Positions 46,434 through 57,279 of a DNA stretch of 64,000 nt are shown here, in pieces. The position numbers and the translations under genes are program-made. Source of the DNA: Aspergillus flavus (taxonomy: Eukaryota > Ascomycota > Eurotiomycetes > Eurotiales > Aspergillaceae); NCBI RefSeq assembly GCF_009017415.1, contig NC_092403.1, positions 1,612,001 to 1,676,000 of the forward strand, given 5' to 3'. How positions within the stretch are numbered: position 1 is the stretch's first letter; every line of letters begins with the position of its first letter. The notes below the pieces were generated by a model that worked only from the letters and a program-made list of their open reading frames with translations, was not told where the DNA came from and searched no databases.

Positions 46434-48783
46434 ATGCGTCTTTTCGGCATCACTCTGGTTTCAGCCGCTCTGGCTGCTGCTCAGAGCAGTCCATCCACTT
46501 CGTCTAGTGCTTCACCGTCCAACACCTCGGAACCGTGTGCTCTCGCTAGCCAACTCGCCGATGAGAATCAGGTCATCCCAGCCCAGACCGCCTATGAGTG
46601 CTTAAAATCCGTCCCAGTGGCCGTGGAGCAAGATAAGACACTCATTGATCAGCTCAAGGTCCTGTGGGAGTGGCATTCGGAGACTGGTTATCTGAAGAAC
46701 ACCCCCGAATCATGGGAACTGGGCTCCGTTGACCTCCTTGGTGAATTGGACAAGATCAAAGAGAACCTTTCCTCCTACGACAGTGAATACGACGTGCAAC
46801 TCGCGATCAACAAGTTGACCCTGAAGACAGGCAACTTCCATTTCAACTATGTACCCGATATTCTCCAAGTCTTCTTTTTTGGACGTTTGATTCCCGTGAC
46901 CACCGTCTCAGAGGACGGAACCAGTGTGCCAGAAACCTATGCTGTCGCGGATCTTGTGCAGAAAGACTCCGACGATAGCATTGAGATTTCCCCAATCGCT
47001 AAAATCAATGGCGAAGACACGCAAACGTATCTGAACAAGATAGCCGCCCAGGAGCAGTACATCGACCCCGACGCCCGGTATAACAGCCTCATGTGGAGGG
47101 GTAACGCAGCCGCCTCAGTGGGCAGCTTTGTTAACATTGGTCTGGGCATTTATGAAGGAGCAACGACGAATATCACTTTTAAAAACGAGACCACTCGTGT
47201 TATCAAGAACTACGCCGAGGTACGTCAAAACTTAACGGCAGTAACCAGTGGGAAGTCGTTCTTCGAAGAACTCTGCACCGGTAGCTTTGCTGGCATCGAG
47301 GCAATGACCACCTCCATGAAGAAAACGCCCTACAAGGGAGCTCCTCATCACTGGAAAAGGCAAAGCATCCCTAGTGACGGCTACCCCAAGCCGGTTGTTG
47401 AACACAGCGGTGGTATGGTCGCAGGTTACTTTATGAACGGATCTGATTTCGAAGACGTCGCTGTCCTCAAGATTGTTACCTTTGACACATCCTCGGACGA
47501 GAGGGGGGATGCTGCTGTTGAGTTCCAGGATGTTGTGAAGCAGTTTTTGGGCAATTGCACAGATGCGGGCAAGAAGAAGCTCGTCATTGACCTTCGGGAG
47601 AACGGTGGAGGTGACACCGACCTTCTTCTCGATACTTTCATGCAACTTTTCCCTGGTGAAGTGCCGTTTAGTGCTCAGAGATATCGCGCGCAGGAGCAGT
47701 ACAAGCTCATTGGTGAAGCTATTAATTCGGTTTATGAGGATCAATCTGTGCAGTCATTGATCAAAAAGGCTACTGGAGAGAGTAAGCAGAACGCTTCCGC
47801 GGTGAATTAAAGTAATGCTAACTTGTCTAGGTTTCGCCGATGTTGGCCTCGTCAGGTATTGGGCTTACTGGAACTTTGTCGATGTTAATGGCGATAACTT
47901 TAAATCATGGGATGAGTTCTACGGCCCTCACAAGTACAATGGTGATGAATTCACCACTATCATGAGGTACAACGTAAGTACAAGCTAGGAAGCCATAGAA
48001 CAACGAGCACTCCCAGCTTACATGACACAGATGTCCAACAGCAACCCAGTCAGCATCCGGGATCAGACGGGCTTCAAATTCCTGAACCCTCCCGCCGGAG
48101 ACCCCCCGTTTGCGGCGGAAAACATCGTCATGCTTTCTGACGGTCTTTGCGGATCCTCCTGCGCTTCATTCCACGAGGAGCTGAAGAACATTGCCGGTGT
48201 CAAAGCCATTGCCGTTGGTGGTCGTCCCCAGGAGGGTGCCATGCAAACCATTGGTGGCTCTAAGGGGGGAGAGGTCATTCCCCTGTACACTATTCCCATT
48301 TCCCTGCAGACAATGATGAACCTCACCGCTCCCTTGGGCATTGATACCCTCGACGACAACTCTCTCACAAATCTTGCCAACCCCGACGTGCTTCTCACTC
48401 GTGCCGGCGATTCCAGCAGTCGTATTCAGGTTCAAGACCAGATCCGCAAGGGTGATGAATCAGGCACCCCGCTTCAGTACATCTATGAAGACGCTGACTG
48501 CCGTATCTTCTACACCACCAAGATGCTGCTCGAACCTGAAAGCGCATGGGAAGCTGCATGGTCAGCCTACACAGATGACAGCAAGTGCGTCAAGGATTCC
48601 GCCAAGAAATCGTCCAGTATTAGCGGCGGATATAAGCCGTTTGGTCCTGGTGATCTTAACGGTAAGCAGTCGGAGAACAGCACCTCCTCGTCGTCCGACA
48701 AGGATAAGGAGAATGCTGCCCCTGCTTGGAGACCCAGCCTTGCTATCTGTGCCGCGGCTACAGTTATCAGCTTCCTTCTTTAG
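46434..48783 (+). CDS. Secreted, GPI-anchored S41-family (CPAF-like) serine protease
   Basis: Three exons: 46434-47781, 47831-47973 and 48031-48783, giving 747 residues. A signal peptide (MRLFGITLVSAALAAA) is followed by a Ser/Thr linker and CALASQ. The C-terminal-processing-protease core spans two parts: VIDLRENGGGDTDLL in exon 1 and AENIVMLSDGLCGSSCASF in exon 3, where S539 or S540 is the likely nucleophile. The C-terminus has a Ser-rich spacer and the hydrophobic tail LAICAAATVISFLL, indicating GPI anchoring. Fungal members of this S41 branch are secreted or surface proteins of largely unknown role. The domain order and length fit that branch well. Confidence 0.88.
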
Positions 48784-49803
48784 ATTGTTTTCTTTTACGG
48801 TTTTTTAACGACCAAATGTGTCCAACATTTTTGAGTTTTGTGCATGATGATACCTATATACTACGATGAATATTCTGTGAACTTACCTTTAGACAATTTA
48901 AAAATTGTACATATACAATATTTGCCTATATGATATCTTGCACTATTGAGTAGTAAGTCGTCTATTTATTTAGATTCGTCTACTAAACCTATCTACCTGG
49001 CACCTGCAGTATTAGACTATATGACTGCCTCTCTATTCCTAGCTACCAAGTAACGTACCGCGGAAACTTTGGCTCTTACTCTATTGGCTTATTCTTCCCA
49101 ATAGTCTTATAACTGTGAATTATTCTTGCATATCCTACTATTTTTTTATGTGGTTTTACTGGCCAAGGTCAATCAATGTCGGTAGTCGTGGCTATTGACC
49201 TGGTAGCCTCCAGATCTCTCTGGTATTTCCTATCTTGATCGTACCTCATAATTATGCACAAACCTTGTGAACCTCACGCATGGTCAGCTTTAATATACTC
49301 TGGATATTATGGTGGAAGGTATACTATGGTTTTGCGATCGGCGATGGAAGTTGTTGAACAAAGGTCGTTAATCTTTTCCGGTTCGCTTTAGTCTCGCACA
49401 GAGAGTCCGAATATAAGGAACTGGGCTTCCTGGGTTGTTTTGAACTCTCATTACAGTTAAAAGGCATGAAAGTTTGCTAGATTTATATATAAGCTGGAGT
49501 AGAAGTACATTATACAGATATGGCATGTTCGAAGTTCGGATTTAACCTCAGATCCTGCTTAACACTTAGTGAGATCGTCTCACGATTACAAGGAATGCTT
49601 TTAATCAAGGGCCACTGATTTAGTATATGCGTTACCAGCTATGGTGTGCGCTTTTATGATAGTTTTATACTTGAGAAAGTGGGTTGACCCTGTCAGCAGT
49701 TTCCTGAGACTGGCATAATAAGCATTGCCTTGATCTAAACGCAGAAAAATGTTGAATTGAATTAAGAATCTATGAACTAGAGATTTGATCGCACACTTAA
49801 TGG
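48784..49803. other. AT-rich intergenic region
   Basis: About 1 kb, markedly TA-rich between 48,830 and 49,270, with no ORF. It may be a decayed repeat, but I see no boundaries or target-site duplications. Confidence 0.45.
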
Positions 49804-51372
49804 CTAATTATCTTCATATACCCTACTCGCTCGCCTCCACACCTTCAGCGGCATAGGTCCGGAGTTGAAATTCGTCGTTTCATGTCTGACCGGCTCCCAG
49901 GACGGCGATGGCAAGGCGAATTCGAAGCGATGCACAAGTGAAGCTAGAAGAACAGTCTGTTCCAGATAACTGATATTACGACCGATGCACCCTCTAGCAC
50001 CCGCACTGAAAGCAACAAAATACGGCTGAAGATCGCGTCCCTTATCACCGAGCCAGCGCTCAGGCTTATATGTGTCTGGGTCTGGGAATATGTCCTCGTT
50101 GCGATGAACCACATACGCCGAAATACCAACGGAAGTGTTGCCTGCCACAAATTCACCTCTAATCATGGTACCCTCCTGAGGTGTCCGGCGCGGAACGTGA
50201 AATGACACAGGTGGGTACATGCGCATGTTCTCATCGAGACAAGCTCGCAAGTAGGGTAAATGTTTCACTTTGTCATAAGGTGCAATAACCTCATCGTCTT
50301 CCAGGACACCGTCGATCTCTTCCCGAAGCTTTTCGAGACAGTGTGGGTTTTTCAACAAGAGAAGCATCACGTTGTTCAGGGAAATCCCCGTGGTGTCAGA
50401 GCCTGCGTTCATCATGATGCTCACTTCAGCTACAATTTCTCCCCATTCGAGGTTATTAGGAGCACCCGCCTTGTCTTCCATGAGCGCAGAGAAGAAGTCA
50501 TCGAGCTTTTCTCCTTTCTCATATCGCTTCCACCGGGTTGTCGCTCGGTTGTTCACGATCCCGTCCCAATCTTCAGCCAACTTCCATTTCTGGCGGTACG
50601 TCGAGGACACCAATTTACTGACTCGGACCAGGGCCTCGTACCAGTCATAGGCCCATACTAGGGTCGAAGTAGCTGACGCATTGGCGTACAGACAATCCCG
50701 AAAGTGAACCTTTTTCACAGTCCCGTCTTTTGCCTCCGACGAGATAATATCATTGCCTTGATCCAGGAATCGAATATCTTCGCTGAGTCCAATATTAGCA
50801 ATGGCGGCGATGGTGTACAGATTCGTCCACATGCGATAATCGATCGTGAGGTCCTGCGGGTCTGGATTTCGGCCCTTGGGCAAGGGACTGGTACATCTCT
50901 CGTCAAATGCTTTGATGATGCGTTGCGTCATATCGGCCACCTTATATTCCCAACCTTCGAGGTTCTTGATGGCGTAGGCATTGGAGAGAACTTTGCGCTT
51001 TCGAGCGTGGTCTTCCTTGTCTACCACGTCTGCGAGGTGGTAGTGTGAGCCGGATAGTGCTGAGTAGAAGACATCTTTGGTACACTTTGTGCCGTGTCCG
51101 TAGATGTCTTTTATGGCAACGGGGTCTGCGTAGGAGAGTTTATTGGGTCCAATTCGGAGGACCGGATGCTTTTTGTGTGCTTCGAAGAGAACACGCGAAC
51201 GGATGCCTTTATGGGAGTAGTAGATGAGTGGGAGGTCAGAGATGCCGGACACAAAGGTCAGGTTGGGGTACTTCCGGAGGCCTTTGGGGTCGCGGAAGTA
51301 GTTAATAATTGGTATGATGATATAGTAGATCAGGAGGAAGTGGAGAGTGACAATAAGAAGTAAGCTGTACAT
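49804..51372 (-). CDS. Cytochrome P450 monooxygenase (benzoate-4-hydroxylase-like clade)
   Basis: Intronless, 522 residues. An N-terminal hydrophobic anchor (residues 1-22) precedes a proline-poor hinge. The I-helix oxygen-binding motif is AGSDTT, the K-helix ExxR is ENMR, PERW follows, and the haem loop is FSAGARGCIG with the cysteine thiolate ligand. All P450 signatures are intact. Segments such as YPNLTFVSGISDLPLIYYSHKG and LSYADPVAIKDIYG resemble fungal P450s of the benzoate 4-monooxygenase/CYP53-CYP6xx type, which hydroxylate aromatic or secondary-metabolite substrates. No reductase or scaffold synthase is adjacent. Confidence 0.92.
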   Translation of the reverse strand: MYSLLLIVTLHFLLIYYIIIPIINYFRDPKGLRKYPNLTFVSGISDLPLIYYSHKGIRSRVLFEAHKKHPVLRIGPNKLSYADPVAIKDIYGHGTKCTKDVFYSALSGSHYHLADVVDKEDHARKRKVLSNAYAIKNLEGWEYKVADMTQRIIKAFDERCTSPLPKGRNPDPQDLTIDYRMWTNLYTIAAIANIGLSEDIRFLDQGNDIISSEAKDGTVKKVHFRDCLYANASATSTLVWAYDWYEALVRVSKLVSSTYRQKWKLAEDWDGIVNNRATTRWKRYEKGEKLDDFFSALMEDKAGAPNNLEWGEIVAEVSIMMNAGSDTTGISLNNVMLLLLKNPHCLEKLREEIDGVLEDDEVIAPYDKVKHLPYLRACLDENMRMYPPVSFHVPRRTPQEGTMIRGEFVAGNTSVGISAYVVHRNEDIFPDPDTYKPERWLGDKGRDLQPYFVAFSAGARGCIGRNISYLEQTVLLASLVHRFEFALPSPSWEPVRHETTNFNSGPMPLKVWRRASRVYEDN

Positions 51373-52405
51373 CTCGTCCAGATTATGGGGAATGAGTATC
51401 TGGCTCGTATATGTTAGACATGAATATATCTCCTTCCTTCTGTATCTATCTTTTCCTCGACATTCTGGGCGTCTTTATAACATATCCCGTGGCATCCATT
51501 ACTATTGTCTGTGCATCAATTTCCAGTAAGGTAATTCCTAGGGAGAGTAAAGTTCGCCGAAATCCAGGCTTAATTTGGAAAGTCCCGGCGAGAATACACT
51601 AGATAGGGTAATGATATTCACTCTTCGCTGGCATCGTAACTCACTCGTTATCCTGGAGTAGATCCACGATGCGGGGGTTCTCGTCTACTCTATCGGGATT
51701 TATATTCCGTAAATAGCATATACCATCATGGGCTGGAGCAACTCAGAAGCTGAGGAGCGGGGCAGCTGACCATACGAGGATTTTCTTATCCATATATACA
51801 GTGGCAGACTACCTTCCAAATACCGACAATATCGCCGATTACTAACGGGTGAAAAATGCAATGGCTAGCCAGGTCAGTGTGCCATGGCAGTACGCTCCCT
51901 AGCGATATATTAAAGCTGGACCTTGTCTGGAAACCACAGCCTTCGCCCCTCTTCCCCGCATTTCAACAAAAGAGTAAGATATCCTGGTTCGATCGCTTAT
52001 CTAGCAGCGATCATTCTGCAGTCGGATGCCTGAATTATTCCATGTTTCATGTTTCGTATGATCAATCTGACTAAGACTCAAACATGCAACCACGAATGAC
52101 TCCTATGACAAGGGTAACAGTCAAATCACTCCCTGCAAATCGGGTCGTCTTACGTTAGCGATGTCAGCAGAGGAAGATATCAGAGGGGTGAGTTCCCAAA
52201 CTGGTTGTGATCAGCCATACGGACAAAAAATAGCCCTCACGTAGTCAGCATAGTTAAGGCCTACAACTAGGATCTAAGCCCCAGGGATATGCCTTGTCAT
52301 TCAGACTATTTAACGGATCTTCTTATATCCTGAAGCAGTATCGCACCTCGCTTCTTTATATGCACCTGAAGGGAAATACTTGAATGGCATCACACAGTTT
52401 TCATC
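51373..52405. other. Intergenic, no gene seen
   Basis: Divergent region between P450 and DUF3632-like gene. Short ORFs lack motifs. Confidence 0.5.
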
Positions 52406-53156
52406 ATGGCGAGCCAGTACGCAGAGTGGTTCACCCGTATCTCCCACGACAAAGACCTCTTTTTTCTTGATCCTACCGAACTCGCGACCTTACAGTCCTA
52501 CCTTGAAGGCAATCTCCCTCTACAAGACACAATCTCAAGCTTAACAGCCCCCACCGCGCCTCAATGGCATTCCACTCAAAGCAGCAGGGTCTGGGCGATG
52601 CTCCTATCCATAGCAGAAGAGTACGGAGAAGCCCATGATCGCATCATAGCTCTGATCGAAGCTTTGTTCTCTCTCCCAAAGCCATCACAGCCCAATGAGC
52701 AGGACTGGCCGGGTGAAAAAGAATTTGGTTTTCCGCGGTGTTGGCGCGACATCCATGACTGTAAGTATCCTAACCACGACCCTTGGTAGTAGTTATGATG
52801 ATTGCTAATCATCGATTCCATAGCTTTATGGGCTCGGGAATCAGAGATTGAGTATTTGTCTGATTCCGTCGCCACAAAGTGGATAAACTACCAAGCGTTT
52901 ACAGCGCGCCTTCTAGCTTCATCCCTTTTAAGCGCTCATGACAGAGCCTTGCTGCATACAGTCGATGCTTTTGAAAAGACGCTGGAGCCAAAGGAGTTCG
53001 CAATGAGACAAGACGTTGATAATCGCTGCTGCTGCACAGTACTGGGTCTATGAGGGCAAAGCCACTATTCACCATCTGCTCCGACCCACTGGATTTAGAG
53101 AATCCAAACTAGATCTTCTATTGCACGAGGAAGGGGGAGAGCTTTTGCAGTTGTGA
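52406..53156 (+). CDS. DUF3632-like protein, possibly frameshifted near its 3' end
   Basis: Exon 1 is 52406-52760 and exon 2 starts at 52824, joined in frame (HDSLWARESEIEYL). The N-terminal FPRCWRDIHD and SDSVATKWINYQAFTARLLA segments fit the fungal DUF3632 family as I remember it. In the spliced frame the protein ends at a TGA at 53051-53053 after about 194 residues, with an unlikely tail RCCCTVLGL. The +1 frame from about 53010 instead reads LIIAAAAQYWVYEGK, the expected family continuation, to a TGA at 53154-53156. Either one base has been gained or lost near 53,015 or the gene is decaying. No suitable intron bridges the frames. Function unknown. Confidence 0.6.
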
Positions 53157-54287
53157 ATTCTTTGGACCTGAAACAGGGAGTTCATCTGGTAGATAACCCA
53201 GCGAGCCCTGATGAATTGACAATCTAAGCATGTATATACATTTTTGTGCTTGGTGTATGGCTTCTTTTTGCTTACTTAGCCATGATCTTCTACGTCATCA
53301 GACTTCTTCTTTGCGATCCTCAAAAACACTTATTGTTCGATGCCCTATCTTAAATCATATAATCGCTTTGGGCCCGACAGTTCTGCTGAACGGTACAAAG
53401 TCTACAATCACCTAAGACAGCGAAAGTGTATGGCACCACACTATTTAGAAGGTTGCTACCCTGCGGTGTTTCTGACTTCAGAACGCTTGAGCTGTCCGTT
53501 GAAGGAAATATCATTCGATTGGGCATTGTGGCCATTCAACCTTTTCTCAACCTAATATGACATACTTTGCCCTTTCTAAGCTCATGTTTTAGATCTTCAA
53601 GAACGTCTGTCGACAACTCACACAACCCATTACTAGGATAATTACGTTCCGCAAAACTGCAACGCAACGCAGCGGCACGGGGCTCAGCAAGAAGTGAACG
53701 TAAGAAGTCGAATTTATATGGAAATCATGAGAGATCCTTGTGTGGCTTGTACGACGAGGATTCACCTTATGAAACGCGGTAATGGCTTTCTTGGCTTGGT
53801 CAGAACCGCCGATTTCTCGCCCCCAGTCAGCAGAAACTGGGAGAGTTTCTCAAACTCAAACGCTGTAAGAGCAACAATCCTATAACCATCGGCGAAGTCA
53901 AGACAGGGTTACGAGTACCCCCCAGTAAATTTGGCCCCTGGGACAATAGCTCGTTGATTCAACTTAGTAATAATGAAGGATACATGAGTCATACAATGTA
54001 CGATGTGCGAAGTAAGATGGCGTTATGGCGCCAACTATGGTATATAGGCAAGCCAATCAAAACACCATCTAGAACTCCACTTCCTCATCATACAGATTCC
54101 CCTCGTGTAAGGTGACATGAAAGAAGTATTCTAACGTTGCATCCGTCGTAAATGCTGCCTGGAACAGGTGATAGCCCGTCATTATGTTTTGACCAAATAA
54201 CCTCTCCTACTGCAAAGTGTTGCTTCCCATCATCTTTTCACCTTTCTACCTTCTACAGTAATTCAACCCATGGATATTTAGAATGAA
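53157..54287. other. Intergenic, no gene seen
   Basis: Several 60-70 codon ORFs without motifs. Nothing supported. Confidence 0.5.
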
Positions 54288-55370
54288 ATGGAGGCATATT
54301 CAGATCAGCGTTTGTCGGTTGTGGTGGTTGGCATGGGGCAGATGGGCCACAGCCATGCCCTGGCTTACCATCGTAACCCAGGTTTTCAAATAATTGGCCT
54401 CTACAACCGCAGTCCAATTAAGAACCTACCGGATGCACTCAGGGACTATCCCTTCCTATCTAGCTTCGAGGAGGCCCTCGCACTCAAGCCTACTGTCGTC
54501 TCGATCAACACGCACACGGCAACGCATGCTGATTATGCCGTGGCAGCAATGGAGTCTGGAGCCCATGTTTTTGTAGAAAAACCTGTGGCAACAACAGTCG
54601 AAGATGCGGAACGTGTGGTGAGGACAGCCCAGCAAACGAAGCGCAAACTAGTCATCGGCTATATCCTCCGGCATCATCCCAGCTGGATCGAGTTCATCCA
54701 CCGCGCTCGACAGCTCGGTCCACCATTTGTCATACGCATGAACCTAAACCAGCGCTCTAGTGACGACGCGTGGGCCATTCATAAACGTCTCCTCCAGGAT
54801 GTGAAAAATCCAATCGTGGACTGCGGTGTGCATTATGTGGATGTTATGTTGCAAATTGCTGGCAGCAAGCCGGTCCAAGTGCGTGGCATGGGCCTCCGCC
54901 TCTGCGATGATATTCCGTCAGATGGACAGGTTAACTATGGCCATCTTCAGGTGCTGTTTGCCAATGGATCGGTTGGGTGGTATGAAGCTGGATGGGGTCC
55001 AATGATCTCGGAGACAGCGTACTTCGTGAAAGATGTGATGGGCCCACGTGGCTCAGTATCAATTGTGATGGATGAGAAGGATAATAGCATCGATAGTGCT
55101 GGGGTCTCAGCCGATATTAACAGCCACACGAAGACGTCAAATCTACGCATGAGTACTGTGGTTGACGGGCGTGCCCGAGATCAGATCCTATCAATGGAGG
55201 GTGAGCCAGACCATTACGAACTATGTGCACGGGAGCAGCAGTTTCTGTTGGAGGCCATTCGTGAGGATCGCGACCTCACACAACATATGAATGATGCTAT
55301 TCAATCGTTATCGATCGTGCTTGCAGCAGATCGCTCAATGCGTGAAAACCGCGCAATTGACATTGTCTAG
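54288..55370 (+). CDS. Gfo/Idh/MocA-family NAD(P)-dependent dehydrogenase
   Basis: Intronless, 360 residues. The Rossmann loop GMGQMG is at residues 15-20 and the family signature EKP is at 97-99 (HVFVEKPVATT), where the lysine is catalytic. The C-terminal domain includes DCGVHYVDVML with the conserved histidine. The fold oxidises or reduces sugars, inositols or related polyols. Ascomycete paralogs are many and mostly uncharacterised. The start at 54288 leaves only 9 residues before the Rossmann strand and is the first ATG in frame. It converges with the DHA2 transporter, whose stop is 213 bp away, so a link is possible but not shown. Confidence 0.9.
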   Translation: MEAYSDQRLSVVVVGMGQMGHSHALAYHRNPGFQIIGLYNRSPIKNLPDALRDYPFLSSFEEALALKPTVVSINTHTATHADYAVAAMESGAHVFVEKPVATTVEDAERVVRTAQQTKRKLVIGYILRHHPSWIEFIHRARQLGPPFVIRMNLNQRSSDDAWAIHKRLLQDVKNPIVDCGVHYVDVMLQIAGSKPVQVRGMGLRLCDDIPSDGQVNYGHLQVLFANGSVGWYEAGWGPMISETAYFVKDVMGPRGSVSIVMDEKDNSIDSAGVSADINSHTKTSNLRMSTVVDGRARDQILSMEGEPDHYELCAREQQFLLEAIREDRDLTQHMNDAIQSLSIVLAADRSMRENRAIDIV

Positions 55371-55583
55371 TAGTATACCCGACAGGAGCTTACTCAAACT
55401 TCAACACAGTTCTTCTAGATCATGACGGACATGGCCCACTCTATTAGTCTAATCTAGTTCGGTCTATATCTCCCTAGCCTTTTTCCCTCGGCATTAATAC
55501 ATTAAGCTTGAAGACGAGCCTTTTGATCTTCCAGGATGTAACCGCTTGGCATATAAACTTTTACTGATTCATAAGCATGAGCA

Positions 55584-57279
55584 TCAGACCTTCTCGTGGT
55601 CTCTCCCCTTCTTGCCATCCCCACCATGTCCCTGTGCACCGATTCTCAGAAACGCACACAGGGGAATACCGAGGGCCGCAATACCCGCGCTGTACAGGAA
55701 GGTTGCACTATATGGCTCGATCGGGTCATCCTTGAAATACCCACTTGTCGCCGTCCCTCTGGCCTGAACTGCATCAAAGATGGCGGTACTGATCCCCATG
55801 CCGATAGCCACACATAGCTTTGTCACCGTCTGGAAAATTCCACCTGCGATACTCTGCTGTTCCGGCGGCAGAGAACTCATGACGTACATGTTGGCCACGC
55901 AAAACTCGAAGTCGGCGCCGACCACCGCGAGAATCAAGCCGGGGAAGATGAAGGCCCAGTAACTACTGTCCGAGTGTTGGAGGCCCATGAGGAGGAAAGA
56001 TCCGACATACGACGTGGCACCAAGGAGCATTAGGAGGGTATTGGACACGCGGTGCATGATCAGTCCTGCGATGATGTTGACGATGATGCCCATAATCGCC
56101 ATGGGAAGCATGTGCATGGCGACCGGGAGCGCCGAGTAATGCTTGATCTCTTGCATATAGAGCGAGATCCAGAATGTTGTAATCGGGAAGGCGAGAAAGC
56201 CGAGCAGAAGAACAGCGATGACCAGCGAGAAGTCACGGTCGCGCCAGATGGACATGGGGATGAGGGGGTAGGAATACCAGCACTCCCAGAGGATGAAGGC
56301 AGCGATGAGGAGAACACCCAGGATGAGGCAGACAAGGACGTACGGGGTCTTCCACCCTTGGGGAGCGTCCGAGCCAAGACTGTTAGGGAGAGGGTGTTAG
56401 CAAGAGCCTTGTTCGGCTTGAATAGATGGCTAACCTCAGGGCGGCAGAGAACAAGCCGATACCAGCGATGGTCAAGATAGTACCGACGACATCGAACCTC
56501 TTGACAGCCTCCATGGAAATTTTCTCGGTGGGTGTATTGTCTACTGGGACGGTGAACAGCGCAATGGCCACAATGACGACGTAAATGATGGCCAGTAAGA
56601 AGAAGCTGGCTCGCCAGTTGAACAGCTGCGTAGCAATACCCGAAAATATACTCCCGAAGACGAAGCCCAGGGGGTTTCCGGCGCTGAAACAGGCAAAGAC
56701 CCTATTCTTTCGCTTCGACGGTTTCTCGTAGATGTTGGCGAGCATACCCTGCGCGGGTGGGACAGAGGAAGCCGACATCAGGCCCATGACACCGTTCAGA
56801 ATATCGACCTGCATGGGCGTTTTGGAAAACCCGGCAGCCAGCGCGAACACTGCAAAAAAAGCCATGCCACCGATGAAAAGTGCTCTTCGGCCAAAGAGAT
56901 CCGCCAAACGACCGAAAAACAGGAGAAAGGATCCGGAAGCCAGACTGGTGATAGTTCATTAGCACAGAACACTCATGGTAGGTAACAGTAAACAATAGAC
57001 GACGCACGAGGATGAACTGGTCAGCCAAGTCAGCTCCGCGGTGGTCATGTTCAGATCCCTCTGAACTTGGGACGTGAGCACCGTGATGCTCCCAGTGAGG
57101 AGGGATGACATGGCAATTGCCATGGTCGCAACCGCGACAAACAGGATCTCTTGGATCGTGGATGAAAAGGCTTCCGGTCGGGCTTCATTGTCGCGGGGCG
57201 CTTGAACCGTCGTGGGTGCGACCTTGTCATCCATTCTCCCATCGCATTCGCTTGTCTCCATCGGCCCTGTCTTCTCCAT
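55584..57279 (-). CDS. MFS multidrug transporter, DHA2 (14-TMS) family
   Basis: Three exons: 57279-57008, 56944-56435 and 56379-55584, giving 525 residues. Introns begin GTGCGT and GTTAGC. The N-terminal cytoplasmic tail is followed by TWLTSSSLASGSFLLFFGRLADLFGRR, which spans the first splice and includes the motif A of MFS antiporters. NWRASFFL and a Ser-Ala-Ser-x-Pro motif (SASSVPPAQG) follow; these are typical of DHA2 proton antiporters. The long hydrophobic C-terminal half fits 14 membrane segments. DHA2 proteins export drugs, toxins or secondary metabolites from the plasma membrane. No toxin pathway is recognised beside it. Confidence 0.9.
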
